Shown piece after piece: positions 53,017 to 62,757 of a stretch of 64,000 nucleotides of DNA. The stretch's first letter is position 1, and every line of letters starts with the position of its first letter. A program made the translations under genes and the position numbers. The DNA is taken from contig CAYFMN010000016.1 of assembly GCA_964344185.1 (NCBI GenBank), positions 32,549-96,548 of the forward strand, written 5' to 3'. The notes below the pieces were generated by a model. The model made no database searches. It had not been told where the DNA came from and worked only from the letters and a program-made list of their open reading frames with translations. Source of the DNA: JAJDAT01 sp964344185. Its GTDB lineage: Bacteria > Nitrospinota > Nitrospinia > Nitrospinales > JAJDAT01.

Positions 53017-53865
53017 ATGGAAATAATTAACTCAATAAAAGAAATGAACGCCAAATCTATTGAGGCGTTAAAAAAAGGAATTTCTATCGGCTTTGCGCCG
53101 ACTATGGGCTTTCTCCATGAAGGACATCTTAGTTTATTCAAAAGATGTCGCAAAGAAAACGACCTTGTAGTAGCAAGTATATTTGTAAACCCAATTCAAT
53201 TTGGCGCAAACGAGGATCTTTCCCAATATCCCAAAGACCTGGATGGAGATAGAGCAAAGCTTGAATCTGAAGATGTAGATATTCTTTTCTTACCCAATCA
53301 AGAAGAGTTATACCCCGTTGGATTTAAAACCAAGGTCACGGTAGGAAATATTTCCGAAAAGTTATGCGGACAGTCTCGCCCTGCTCTTTTTGATGGAGCG
53401 GCAACGATAGTATTAAAGTTATTAAACATTATCCGACCTCAAAAAGCCTATTTTGGCGAAAAAGACTGGCAACAGCTTGAAGTAATTTCAACGATGGTAA
53501 AAGATTTGAATTTAGACATAGAAGTAGTGAGGGTTCCGATAGTCCGAGAAAGTGACGGTTTGGCAATGAGTTCAAGAAACTCCTATTTATCAGAACTTGA
53601 AAGAAAATCAGCTCTATCTTTGAATAAGGCTCTGCAACGTGCAAAATCTCTTGTTTTACAAGGAGAAAATGACGCCATTTTGATTAAAAAAGAGATGGAA
53701 ATGATTATTTCAAATGAACCTGTTACCAAAATTGACTATATCTCTGTTTGCGATCCCTCAACTTTTGTTGAAAAAAGAAAAATCAACCAGAAAACGTTAA
53801 TTGCACTAGCTGTTCAGGTAGGAACCGCAAGACTAATTGACAATTGCATTGTGGAGAGGAATTGA
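53017..53865 (+). CDS. panC: Pantothenate synthetase
   Basis: 282 residues. PTMGFLHEGHLSLF (about 29-42, with the HxGH nucleotide motif), FVNPIQFGANEDLSQYP (about 63-79), FGEKDWQQ (about 149) and the KMSKS-like MSSRNSYLS (about 187). It joins pantoate and beta-alanine using ATP. Its TGA overlaps the panD ATG as TGATG. Confidence 0.95.
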   Translation: MEIINSIKEMNAKSIEALKKGISIGFAPTMGFLHEGHLSLFKRCRKENDLVVASIFVNPIQFGANEDLSQYPKDLDGDRAKLESEDVDILFLPNQEELYPVGFKTKVTVGNISEKLCGQSRPALFDGAATIVLKLLNIIRPQKAYFGEKDWQQLEVISTMVKDLNLDIEVVRVPIVRESDGLAMSSRNSYLSELERKSALSLNKALQRAKSLVLQGENDAILIKKEMEMIISNEPVTKIDYISVCDPSTFVEKRKINQKTLIALAVQVGTARLIDNCIVERN

Positions 53866-54215
53866 TGCAAGTTACATTAATGAAATCTAAATTACACCAA
53901 GCGAAAGTAACAGAAACGCTTATTGATTATGAAGGCAGCATTGCAATTGACGAAGATTTAATGGAGGCTGCTGGAATTCTGCCAAATGAACAAGTCCATG
54001 TTTTTGATATAAATAATGGACAAAGATTTATCACATACGCCATTATCGGAACCCGAGGCAGTAAAACAATTGCCGTAAATGGCGCCGCTGCAAGGCTCGT
54101 GCATATTAATGATCGCATCATTATCGTAGCTTATGGTATTATGAGCTTAGAAGAGGCAAATAGTTTCCAACCTAAGGTAATTCTGTTGGATTCAGATAAT
54201 AATGTCGCTGGATGA
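53865..54215 (+). CDS. panD: Aspartate 1-decarboxylase
   Basis: 116 residues using the ATG at 53865, which overlaps the panC stop; an earlier in-frame TTG at 53844 is less likely. The self-cleavage site that makes the pyruvoyl group is the Gly-Ser in YEGSIAID (Ser near 25). NGAAARLVHINDRIIIVAYG near 70-90 is the C-terminal family motif. It supplies beta-alanine to PanC. Confidence 0.95.
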   Translation: MQVTLMKSKLHQAKVTETLIDYEGSIAIDEDLMEAAGILPNEQVHVFDINNGQRFITYAIIGTRGSKTIAVNGAAARLVHINDRIIIVAYGIMSLEEANSFQPKVILLDSDNNVAG

Positions 54216-54280
54216 AGATTAGTTTCTTAATGTCCTTCGTGATACTTTAAATTATTTCCAAAAATGGTAATAAAGGCGCC

Positions 54281-55024
54281 ATGGATTTATTTATTATAGT
54301 TAGTTTTATTTTTATGGTTTGGATGTGCATGGATTGTCTATCCAGAAAAGAGCATATTATTTGGATCGTTATTATGCTGTTTTTATTTCCAATAGGAGCT
54401 GTCGCTTATTATTTTATGGTCAAAAATAAAAGCGAAGGAAGGAAGCTTTCTCTTGTTACCGGCCCAGCTAAGGAAGTAGAAACAGACGAAACAATTCAGT
54501 TAAAAGACCTTATAGGAAAGTTTCATAAAGCTTATCATTACGAAAAGTTGGGGCAGATTTACTTAGATTCAAGGCAGTTCGACCGCGCATTAGAACCATT
54601 TCGCGAAGCAATTCAAAGAGACCCGGAAATGTTAGAAGCAAAATATGGTCTCGCTAAGAGTTTACATGGTTTAGGCCGTTTCGAAGAAGCCGCTGAGATA
54701 TTAGAAACCCTCGTAAAAGAAGACAAAAAATACGACTATGGAAACGCTATATTTGGTCTTGCAGAGTGCTACAGATTAGCCGGCATGGATGAAAAAGCGT
54801 TGGAAGCGTATAAAACAGTGATAGACTCTTACAGATTCTTTAAAGCCTACTACCATTACGGGAAATTACTGGAAAAGAAAGGCGAAAATGAAGAGGCAAT
54901 TAGTTGCATGAAAAGCATTATTGGCACTTCGAAAAACCTACCCGATTATAAGCTTGAAAAAGAAAGACACTGGATTGAAGAGGCTTATAAGTTTTTGCGA
55001 AAAAATGGAATAGAACTAGCCTAA
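54281..55024 (+). CDS. Membrane-anchored TPR protein (PLDc_N-like N-terminus)
   Basis: 247 residues. Two short transmembrane helices (about 3-22 and 27-46) around CLSRKEHIIW resemble the phospholipase-D N-terminal-type module. A TPR array follows from residue 85 (AYHYEKLGQIYLDSRQFD, AKYGLAKSLHGLGRFEEA and more). No catalytic domain follows. Probably a scaffold facing the cytoplasm. Confidence 0.7.
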   Translation: MDLFIIVSFIFMVWMCMDCLSRKEHIIWIVIMLFLFPIGAVAYYFMVKNKSEGRKLSLVTGPAKEVETDETIQLKDLIGKFHKAYHYEKLGQIYLDSRQFDRALEPFREAIQRDPEMLEAKYGLAKSLHGLGRFEEAAEILETLVKEDKKYDYGNAIFGLAECYRLAGMDEKALEAYKTVIDSYRFFKAYYHYGKLLEKKGENEEAISCMKSIIGTSKNLPDYKLEKERHWIEEAYKFLRKNGIELA

Positions 55025-55107
55025 ACTTTTAACTCCTTTAAAGTTTACTCCCATTCCATTGCCAGTTTTAAACTAATTTAACTTATTCCATCCATAGTCT
55101 CTCTGCA

Positions 55108-55626
55108 ATGTCTCAGTTATCTGAAAACTTAAAAGCAATTCGCAATCATCTCAAACTCACTCAATTCGGATTTTCTAAAACCTTAGGAATCGGCTTCCGT
55201 ACCTATGTGAGATATGAAATAGGAGAAAGAGAACCTCCTATTGCTGTTTTAGTAAGAATATCGACATTAATTAAAGTATCGCTTGACAGTTTAATATTAT
55301 ATCCATTGCAAATTAATGAGTTTGATACTTTTTCCAAAAAAAGCGCTCAAGAGAAAAAATCTGGCGCCTTAGAACGAACAACTAATTTGTCGAGTTCAGA
55401 AGAGAAACAACAAACCTTCTCTAAGAAGGAAGAAAAAAACTTTCTAAACCTTTACAGAAAGATGAATGGCCAAACCCGCGAAAAATGCTTAGAGGAAATG
55501 AAAATATTAATAAAAAACTCATTCCATAACAAAAACGCTGAATTTTTGGAAAACTCAAAAACAAAAAAAATTGCCAAGTTGAAAAAAGACCCGAACTTAC
55601 CAAAGCGTGTTGGGGCAAAAAATTAG
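55108..55626 (+). CDS. XRE-family HTH regulator with charged C-terminal region
   Basis: 172 residues. The helix-turn-helix spans about 5-62 (IRNHLKLTQFGFSKTLGIGFRTYVRYEIGEREPP). The remaining 110 residues are polar and Lys/Glu-rich, with no recognised domain, and end in a basic tail (KLKKDPNLPKRVG). It is convergent with mutL. Confidence 0.75.
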   Translation: MSQLSENLKAIRNHLKLTQFGFSKTLGIGFRTYVRYEIGEREPPIAVLVRISTLIKVSLDSLILYPLQINEFDTFSKKSAQEKKSGALERTTNLSSSEEKQQTFSKKEEKNFLNLYRKMNGQTREKCLEEMKILIKNSFHNKNAEFLENSKTKKIAKLKKDPNLPKRVGAKN

Positions 55627-55647
55627 ATTTTTCCTTCAGCTAAAGAT

Positions 55648-57519
55648 TTACTTTCTTAAAAACTTTTTTAATATTCCATCTATTTCAATAAGTAAAGATA
55701 TGGGCCTGCCATGAGGGCAAGTATAAGGCATTTCAGTTTGTTCTAAGTCATAAATCAATTTTTTGATTTGATCCATATCTAATGTATGATTAATTTTTAT
55801 TGCATTTCGACAAGACATCATAACGACTAAATCTTCATACTTATCTTTTACTGCATCCACCTTTCCTTTAATCTGCAGTTCTCCTATAATATCGCGAACC
55901 AGCTTTTCTCCATCTTCCTTTTTTAAAATAGAAGGAACCGATCTAAGTAAAAAATCGTTTGCGCCAAAACTTTCCAATTCCAGCCCTAATTCTTTTAACA
56001 TTTCCAAATGAGGCAATAATGTTTCGGCTTCGTCCGGTAATACTTCAATAGATTTTGGAAACAGTAACTTTTGAACTTCAATTGTTCTCTTTTTTGCGGC
56101 GTTTCGGAACCTTTCATACAAAATCCTCTCATGGGCAATATGTTGATCTATAATTAAAATACCGCGAGAGCCTTGCATAATGATAAAAGATTGCTTCAAT
56201 TGTCCTAAAGGCTCGAACTCTGAGTACATTAGACGAGACACAGGAGTTAATTGGCCGTCAAAAATTTCAGTTTGTCCTAAACAAGACTGGTTACCCGACG
56301 ACTGTAGATTATTAGCAACCCCTGAATTATCCCCAGAATAAAAAATATCTAAATTCCTTTGAGGGGCTTTAGACGGGTTATTACCAGGCCAAAAAGTTTC
56401 AGTAGACCCAGAACTCTCTTCGTTTTGATATGAATGTCTTTCAGCCAACTCATTAATTGAGCTTGAAGGCGGCGGGTTTTCCGAAGCGGTTTCATCAGGT
56501 TCAGGCGATTTTATGACAGGTTCATTTTGTGCAATTGCATTTCTGATCGCTTCGCTTACAAAACGATGAACGTCTTGTTGATACGCAAACCTAACCTCGG
56601 CCTTAGCTGGATGTACATTAACGTCAACTAAATGAGGAGCCATTGTGAAATAAAGAAAAATAACAGGGTACTGACCTTTTGGCAACAAATGGCTATACCC
56701 ATGTTGGATAGCGTGCAAAATCACTTTATCTCTTATAAAACGGTTATTTACAAAAAAATATTGAGACGACGGCGTTCCACGCGTGAAAACAGGATTAGAA
56801 ACAAAACCCTCTAGACGATAACTGTTATCTGAACTTTCGACAGGAACTAACTCTTTGGTCAAATCAGCACCCATTATTTCAGCTATTCTATATAAAGGTT
56901 GTTCCGTTTTTCGAACGTTAATAATTTTCCTACCGTTATGAAATAAATTAAAATCAATTTCCGAGTGAGCCAAAGCTTGCTGCGTTGTCGCTTGAACAAT
57001 ATGCGACGCTTCAGTTGAATCGCGCTTCAAAAACTTTCTACGTGCGGGCGTATTATAAAATAGTTCTCGAATTTCAAAGGTTGTTCCCTTAGGTCTTGCA
57101 ATTTCTCTGGCAGAAATATTTTTCCCCCCTTCCACCTCAATTTCATAACCTGAGGTATTTTCATCGTGTGAAGTTGTCAATAGGATTTTAGAAACCGAAG
57201 CAATACTAGGCAGAGCCTCTCCTCGAAAACCTAGAGTTTGAATCGATTCTAAATCCGACATTTCATAAAGCTTGCTAGTTGCATGCCGTTGAAAAGCCAT
57301 TTTGGCGTCTTCCGCAGTCATACCACACCCATTGTCTGATATTTTAATCAGTTCTTTTCCAGCCGATTCGATTTCTATAGTAATTTCTGTCGCTCCCGCA
57401 TCAATCGAATTTTCCAATAACTCTTTTACTACCGAAGCCGGTCTTTCAATGACTTCGCCTGCGGCGATCTTATTCGCCATTTCATCAGATAAAACTTTAA
57501 TTCTTTTTTCTTTTTCCAT
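55648..57519 (-). CDS. mutL: DNA mismatch repair protein MutL
   Basis: 623 residues from ATG 57519; an upstream TTG start at 57567 adds unrelated sequence. The GHKL ATPase has AAGEVIERPASVVKELLENSIDAGA, DNGCGM and GFRGEALPSIASVS. The C-terminal domain has DQHIAHERILYE, close to the endonuclease motif DQHAxxExxxxE, plus SCRNAIK and CPHGRP. It is therefore likely a nicking MutL, as in bacteria without MutH. The linker (350-430) is polar. Confidence 0.93.
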   Translation of the reverse strand: MEKEKRIKVLSDEMANKIAAGEVIERPASVVKELLENSIDAGATEITIEIESAGKELIKISDNGCGMTAEDAKMAFQRHATSKLYEMSDLESIQTLGFRGEALPSIASVSKILLTTSHDENTSGYEIEVEGGKNISAREIARPKGTTFEIRELFYNTPARRKFLKRDSTEASHIVQATTQQALAHSEIDFNLFHNGRKIINVRKTEQPLYRIAEIMGADLTKELVPVESSDNSYRLEGFVSNPVFTRGTPSSQYFFVNNRFIRDKVILHAIQHGYSHLLPKGQYPVIFLYFTMAPHLVDVNVHPAKAEVRFAYQQDVHRFVSEAIRNAIAQNEPVIKSPEPDETASENPPPSSSINELAERHSYQNEESSGSTETFWPGNNPSKAPQRNLDIFYSGDNSGVANNLQSSGNQSCLGQTEIFDGQLTPVSRLMYSEFEPLGQLKQSFIIMQGSRGILIIDQHIAHERILYERFRNAAKKRTIEVQKLLFPKSIEVLPDEAETLLPHLEMLKELGLELESFGANDFLLRSVPSILKKEDGEKLVRDIIGELQIKGKVDAVKDKYEDLVVMMSCRNAIKINHTLDMDQIKKLIYDLEQTEMPYTCPHGRPISLLIEIDGILKKFLRK

Positions 57520-57633
57520 GTGGCAACAAAACGTAGGGTTAGAAAAACAGCTAAAAAATTCAAACAATAAAATTTATTTTTCCAGAATTATATCAGGATA
57601 ATGTTACGATTGGCATGTAGCATCTAAAAGATT

Positions 57634-59046
57634 ATGGAAAAATACTTCGACCGCAATATAAAAATTGTCCGATCTCGTTTCCCAAAAGTCCTAGGAATTG
57701 AAAATAAAATTTTTGATTCTATCATTATCGAGGAAACCCGCTCAGGAGACCAAACGCTAAGGTTTAACGACCTTTTAATTCACAGCGGATACGATCCTAA
57801 AAAGGAAGCGGCAAAATTTGCTCAAAAAACGCAAGAAGGCAATAAAGTCTTTTTATATGGATTTGGGCTTGGATACCATATTAAATCAATTTTAGAACGC
57901 ATAGGCCCTACCGGTTCTCTACTTGTTGTCGAATTGAACTCAGAAATATTGTCCGCTTCTTTTTCATCAACAGATCATACTGAGATTTTAAACGATCCTA
58001 GATTTTTTTTGATTTCGAATCCAAATCAACAAATCGCGGCGAAAGAAATCTCTAAACAAATGTCAAAATTAGGAGTTCTATCTAATAATCAAAATACCGA
58101 TATTTTAGTGCACAACCCTTCATTTAATTGTCTTCCTAAAAGTTTTGAAAAAATTGCCAACGCTCTTGAAATACTTTTAATGGAGAGAAGGGTTCCCCTA
58201 ATTTTTGGAGATCTAGAAAACCAAAATTACACGCTTAATAGAGAAATAATAATTAAAAGCAAAGGCATTCGGTCTTTAAAAGAAGCGCACATAAATAAAC
58301 CAGCTATATTAGTCAGCGCAGGACCTTCTTTAGATAACGCGATCCCTTACTTAAATTCTTTACGAAACTCTGCAATATTAGCTTGCGTAGATACCGCATT
58401 CCCGATTTTATCTAGAATACAAGCTCCTATAAACTACGTTTTTTCGTTAGATCCACAAGACGACAGTTTTGAATTTTTTGCAGACAATCTAAATTCTTCG
58501 GTCAATTTAATTTATTTAGCAACTGCAAATGCGCGTATCTTAGCTCACTATCAAGGCCATAAAATCGTTGTTTTCAAAAAAGAATCATCTCATGAAGAAA
58601 ACAATTTATTAGCGGAAGAAAAAGGAACAACTGTGGCCGGCGGCTCGGTATCTTGCTTCGCTCTTGATTGCCTTATCCAAATGGGATGTAACCCCATTTT
58701 TCTGATCGGACAAGATTGCGCTTTTACCGGTAATCGAACATATGCCCGGAAATCTATTCAAGAAAACAAATTAATCAATTTAGTCAGAAAAGAAACAACC
58801 ATCGCTTCCGAACACCTCAACAAATCCAAACTTCACAAAAGAATTTCAATTCCAAACGATCAAGGATGTGAAATCTTATCAAATCAATTGTTATATAATT
58901 ATTTAAGAAACATTGAAGAATTAGCGGCAAAATATCAGAGAGTCAAAATATATAACTTATGGAGCCTCGGAGCCCACATAAAACAAACTGGATCGGTGGG
59001 TTCATACAGCGAACTATTCAATATCATAGGAACATTGACAAAATAA
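57634..59046 (+). CDS. MAF/DUF115-family glycosyltransferase
   Basis: 470 residues. An N-terminal region (LYGFGLGYHIKSIL, about 72-85) precedes the DUF115 core: ILVSAGPSLDNAIPYL (about 227-242), ACVDTAFPIL, NYVFSLDPQD and IFLIGQDCAFTGNRTYA (about 352-368). These are the marks of motility-associated factors that add nonulosonic sugars to flagellins. It is divergent from mutL and followed by a TPR gene seven bases later. Confidence 0.88.
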   Translation: MEKYFDRNIKIVRSRFPKVLGIENKIFDSIIIEETRSGDQTLRFNDLLIHSGYDPKKEAAKFAQKTQEGNKVFLYGFGLGYHIKSILERIGPTGSLLVVELNSEILSASFSSTDHTEILNDPRFFLISNPNQQIAAKEISKQMSKLGVLSNNQNTDILVHNPSFNCLPKSFEKIANALEILLMERRVPLIFGDLENQNYTLNREIIIKSKGIRSLKEAHINKPAILVSAGPSLDNAIPYLNSLRNSAILACVDTAFPILSRIQAPINYVFSLDPQDDSFEFFADNLNSSVNLIYLATANARILAHYQGHKIVVFKKESSHEENNLLAEEKGTTVAGGSVSCFALDCLIQMGCNPIFLIGQDCAFTGNRTYARKSIQENKLINLVRKETTIASEHLNKSKLHKRISIPNDQGCEILSNQLLYNYLRNIEELAAKYQRVKIYNLWSLGAHIKQTGSVGSYSELFNIIGTLTK

Positions 59047-59052
59047 ATCCAC

Positions 59053-59736
59053 ATGGATAAAAACCGACTCCAAAATATTATTTTTACTGTGTTAGGAATC
59101 GCTGTGCTCATCGGAGCGGGGGTTCAGTTCACAAAAAACCGAAACAGCGCCCTAAAAAGCTCAGGTTTTTCGAATGTAAACGAAGCCCAACAAAACCCTC
59201 TACCAGAAGGATCTAAAGGTATGGAAGGGTCTCACAAGGATGAATCGCCTTCGATGGACAACCATCAACAAACCTCTTTAAATCCTTCAGAACCTCATGC
59301 TCATGAAGAAAACATTGACCATTCGGACCCCAAAAATCAACGCCGGATGGGGATTTATCACTATAACGAGGGAAACAAGTTACTTGCAAAAAAGAATTGG
59401 AAAGAAGCCATTATAAACTATAAAATGGCTTTAAACCACGATGACAAAATATTTGAAGCGTATATCAACCTAAGCGTAGCTCAACTTAGAGGCCAAGAAT
59501 TTGATCAAGCTTATCTTACCCTACAAAAACTTAGAAAATTACAACCACAAAACCCTTCCCTTTACTACAATTTAGCCTGCTACTATTCGCTGACGAATCA
59601 ATTAGAATTTGGAAAAGTAGCCATTCAAAAAGCAACACAACTTGGTTTTAAAAATTTTCAAACTCTAAAAAATGACCCAGATCTTGAAAACTTAAAAGAC
59701 GACCCAGCTTATAACAAATGGTTGGCTTCTTTATAG
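59053..59736 (+). CDS. Membrane-anchored TPR protein
   Basis: 227 residues. One N-terminal helix (about 8-24) is followed by a polar, His-rich linker (about 60-95, SHKDESPSMDNHQQ). TPRs lie at about 97-190 (MGIYHYNEGNKLLAKKNWKEA). It is probably cotranscribed with the MAF gene. No enzyme motif is present. Confidence 0.7.
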   Translation: MDKNRLQNIIFTVLGIAVLIGAGVQFTKNRNSALKSSGFSNVNEAQQNPLPEGSKGMEGSHKDESPSMDNHQQTSLNPSEPHAHEENIDHSDPKNQRRMGIYHYNEGNKLLAKKNWKEAIINYKMALNHDDKIFEAYINLSVAQLRGQEFDQAYLTLQKLRKLQPQNPSLYYNLACYYSLTNQLEFGKVAIQKATQLGFKNFQTLKNDPDLENLKDDPAYNKWLASL

Positions 59737-60187
59737 AAAAGTATTCCCAACAAATTAAATTCTTTAATAAACTTAGAGTTTTTAATAAAACTATTCTCTA
59801 TTTTTTATTTATAAAAGTTTGTTATGTTCCTTTTAAGTTCTGTAAAAAAAAATCATACTTCTACCTCTAGGCAAAAAAATATTAAATACCAGCTAATTTT
59901 TTAAATCGTTCCATTATTAATAGATAGAAATAAATTCTCCCAAAATATGGACTATCGGAACTATATTTTAGATTTTCAAATTTAAAAATCCAGACGTGTT
60001 TTAGATACAATATAAAATGGCTCAATATAAAAACAGATTTTATTTTCAACCAAATTATTCACACAAATTTTCTAAAGCCATTGAATAGTTCCTTACCAAG
60101 CGCAGATAAATCATGTTAAGATTTTATATATTATTAATTTTGTTAGACTTATTTTTTTCCGTAAAAAAACCAGCGACAGGATAATTT
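59737..60187. other. AT-rich intergenic region before cheB
   Basis: About 450 bases with very low GC. The only ORF is a 23-codon frame at 60113-60184 encoding a mostly hydrophobic peptide, which I do not support as a gene. No clear promoter or structured RNA is visible. Confidence 0.4.
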
Positions 60188-61228
60188 TTGACTTTAAAAA
60201 CAAAAATACTAATTGCCGAAGACTCTATAACAGTAGCGGAGTTTTTAAGAGATTTTCTCGTATATACTGGTTATACAGTGGAAGTTGTTCCAGATGGGCT
60301 TCAAGCTTTGGAAAAATTGAAACAAACCGCTTTCGATGTCCTATTGTTAGATTTGAATATGCCTGGAATGGACGGCTTAAAGTTACTGGAAGCAATGCAA
60401 TATCAAGTAACTTCTCCTCCTCTTCCTATCATGATTACCGGTTATCCAGAAGGCGAAATTCGTAAGCGAGCCAAAGATTTAGGTTGTTACCTTTTTCTTA
60501 TCAAACCAATTAACATTGAGTCTCTGGATTCTTTCATTCAAAAATATTTACCCGCTCACAAAAAAAGTCCACCTCGTCCGCTATCCTTAAAAAAACTATC
60601 CGACCAGTGGAGCGTCGGCACGAAAGAAAAGCCAAAACCGCCTTTCGTATGCGTGGTAATTGCCGCAAGTACCGGCGGCCCCAAAGCATTGGAAGCAATT
60701 CTAAAAAAGCTTGAAATCACAAATGATTTTGCGATCCTTATAGTCCAACACGGCCCTAAATGGATGCTTCAACTTTTTGCGGATAAGCTAACTGAACGAA
60801 CAAAAAGAAAAGTAGAATTAGCTTCAGATGGGCAAAAACCACAAGGTGGTCATATTTATTTAGCGGTAGGCGATCACCATCTTTATATTGAACCAGGAAG
60901 TTTTAAATTAAAACTTTGTTCTGAAACTCCAAAAATTAACTCAGTACGTCCGGCTGCCGATCCGCTATTTCACTCTGCAGCCGACGCTTTCGGCCCCTAT
61001 TGTATTGGAATCGTTTTAACAGGGCTTGGTAAAGATGGAGCCGAGGGCGGTAAAAAAATTTATTCTGAAGGCGGTCATATAATCGTACAAGATCCAAAAA
61101 CTGCAGTGGCGAACACGATGCCTTTATCAATTATTAATTTAAAAATTCAAAACCAAATCGCTTCTCTTGAAGAAATTCCCGAAGCGATCAATGAGAAAGT
61201 CGTTCAATTGGCAAATAAATTAAAATAA
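60188..61228 (+). CDS. cheB: CheB chemoreceptor methylesterase/response regulator
   Basis: 346 residues from TTG. A receiver domain (1-125) has acidic residues EDS near 11 and phosphorylation Asp55 in LLLDLNMPGMDG. A linker and the methylesterase domain follow, with AASTGGPKALE (about 161, catalytic Ser), IVQHGP (about 188, His) and LTGLGKDGAEG (about 280, Asp). No cheR, cheA or receptor lies in the window. It is followed by an HDOD gene 44 bases later. Confidence 0.9.
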   Translation: MTLKTKILIAEDSITVAEFLRDFLVYTGYTVEVVPDGLQALEKLKQTAFDVLLLDLNMPGMDGLKLLEAMQYQVTSPPLPIMITGYPEGEIRKRAKDLGCYLFLIKPINIESLDSFIQKYLPAHKKSPPRPLSLKKLSDQWSVGTKEKPKPPFVCVVIAASTGGPKALEAILKKLEITNDFAILIVQHGPKWMLQLFADKLTERTKRKVELASDGQKPQGGHIYLAVGDHHLYIEPGSFKLKLCSETPKINSVRPAADPLFHSAADAFGPYCIGIVLTGLGKDGAEGGKKIYSEGGHIIVQDPKTAVANTMPLSIINLKIQNQIASLEEIPEAINEKVVQLANKLK

Positions 61229-61272
61229 AAATTAACGCTTAAATTATAAACCATTATAACTCCAATTATTCA

Positions 61273-62115
61273 ATGTCTCTGACACCAGAAAAACTGGTTA
61301 ACCAAGATCAAAAACTAGCTTCGTTTCCATTAATTTATGAACAATTGATGGAAGCTTTAGACAATCCCAAAAGTAATCCAGATGATATAGCGGACATAAT
61401 CATGCATGACGCTTCTTTATGTGTTCACTTATTAAAGATTGTAAATAGCTCTTTTTACAATTTTGCCTCCAAAATTGATACTGTGAGCAAAGCCTTAAGC
61501 GTCATTGGAACGGAACAACTCTTCAGCCTAACGATGGGAACAACCATCATTTCTAAGTTTGAATCGATTCCAGAAAAATTCGTAACTATGGAATCGTTTT
61601 GGCATCATGGTATTGCCTGTGGTTTAGCCGCAAAAAGTATCGCTAAATTTAGAAATGAATCTAATTTGGAATTTTATTTTATCGCTGGAATGGTCCACGA
61701 CATTGGAAGCCTTATTATTTACAAACAAATTCCCGAATTAGCTTCGTCCGCGTTAGTACAATGCAACGACTGGGGGCGTCCATTAATTAAAGCTGAACAG
61801 GATGTGATGGGTTTTGATCACACTCAAGTAGGAAAAGCTTTAGCGGACAAATGGCAACTTCCCGAGTCGCTTGGGCAAATTATTGCCTACCACCATGAAC
61901 CAGAGAAAGCCAAAGGCTTCGAAGTAGAAGCGTCCATAATGCATGTAGCCGACAATATAGCCGAAGGAAGTTTTTTAGGGAGTAGCGGTCAAATTAAATC
62001 TCAACCATTAAACACTCAAGTTTGGAAAAACCTTGGTTTACCAGATAATCTTCTAACTTCAATTTACGACGAAATGTACGAAACATTTGAAGAAACGGTT
62101 CAGATTTTTACTTAG
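61273..62115 (+). CDS. HDOD-domain protein
   Basis: 280 residues. The HDOD domain spans about 15-220: IMHDASLCVHLLKIVNSSFYNF, AGMVHDIGSLIIYKQ (HD pair near 145), and WQLPESLGQIIAYHHEPEKA. It is related to HD phosphohydrolases but usually acts as a signalling domain. It follows cheB on the same strand and probably shares its transcript. Confidence 0.85.
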   Translation: MSLTPEKLVNQDQKLASFPLIYEQLMEALDNPKSNPDDIADIIMHDASLCVHLLKIVNSSFYNFASKIDTVSKALSVIGTEQLFSLTMGTTIISKFESIPEKFVTMESFWHHGIACGLAAKSIAKFRNESNLEFYFIAGMVHDIGSLIIYKQIPELASSALVQCNDWGRPLIKAEQDVMGFDHTQVGKALADKWQLPESLGQIIAYHHEPEKAKGFEVEASIMHVADNIAEGSFLGSSGQIKSQPLNTQVWKNLGLPDNLLTSIYDEMYETFEETVQIFT

Positions 62116-62121
62116 AAAGTT

Positions 62122-62154
62122 AAAAAAAAGGCCGCCCCTATAAGGAGCGGCCTT
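62122..62154 (-). terminator. Intrinsic terminator of the 62180-62710 gene
   Basis: An 8-bp GC-rich stem AAGGCCGC/GCGGCCTT (62128-62135 and 62147-62154) is followed on the minus strand by eight T. It also lies directly beyond the HDOD stop, so it may act on both strands. Confidence 0.85.
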
Positions 62155-62179
62155 CGTAAAACAAGTGAGAAACGACTCT

Positions 62180-62710
62180 TTACCCTTCAGCCGCTAATAC
62201 CTCTTCGGCTGGGATATCATTGCCGCTATTATCAGAAACCTCGTCTCCGTTATCCATTGGCATTCCAAACTCTTTTAAATTCTTGCTAATCTTCTTAATT
62301 TTTTTAGCAAATCCTTTTACAAACTTTGGAAGTTTAGCGGAAGCCTCAATGCGGATCAGCAATGGCTCTTCGATTAAAGCCTTTTGGCTTTTGACTTCTC
62401 CATTTTGGTAAACAACTCGATTTAAACGGAATTTTCGCCATTTATTGTCGGCTCCCCATTCAATCGTTTCTGAGTTTCCGTTTTCGTTATCGCTATATTC
62501 ATAAGAATATGGCACAGCGATGTTTCTTTCCTGAAAGTAAGCTTCAAGTCTTCTAATATCTTCGCTGACGCTATCGATCTCGTCGCCAAGCCCGCCTAAA
62601 GCTTCACTATAAGCCTCAAAAGCTTCTGTCGCTTTTGCGACTGTTTTCTGCAAAGACTGGTTAGTAAATTCTGGGCAATTTGTCACTTCTTCTGTATTTT
62701 TATTTTCCAT
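62180..62710 (-). CDS. Hypothetical acidic/coiled-coil protein with a structured leader
   Basis: 176 residues from ATG 62710, chosen because GGAGGG precedes it at normal spacing; an in-frame GTG at 62722 sits over the ribosome-binding site. Residues 20-70 are a predicted coiled coil (VAKATEAFEAYSEALGGLG). A beta-rich middle part contains TIEWGADNKWRKFRLNR, then a Lys-rich helix (KGFAKKIKKISKNLKEFG) and an acidic tail. No family is recognised. It has its own promoter, hairpin-rich leader and strong terminator, so it is an independent unit. Confidence 0.65.
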   Translation of the reverse strand: MENKNTEEVTNCPEFTNQSLQKTVAKATEAFEAYSEALGGLGDEIDSVSEDIRRLEAYFQERNIAVPYSYEYSDNENGNSETIEWGADNKWRKFRLNRVVYQNGEVKSQKALIEEPLLIRIEASAKLPKFVKGFAKKIKKISKNLKEFGMPMDNGDEVSDNSGNDIPAEEVLAAEG

Positions 62711-62757
62711 AACTCCCTCCACGGAAAAATTTTAGTATTTTGGGCAAAAAAAAGCTC

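Noticed and set aside
60113..60184. 23-codon hydrophobic frame just before cheB
   Set aside because: Very AT-rich context, no ribosome-binding site and no coding signal; chance is the simplest explanation.
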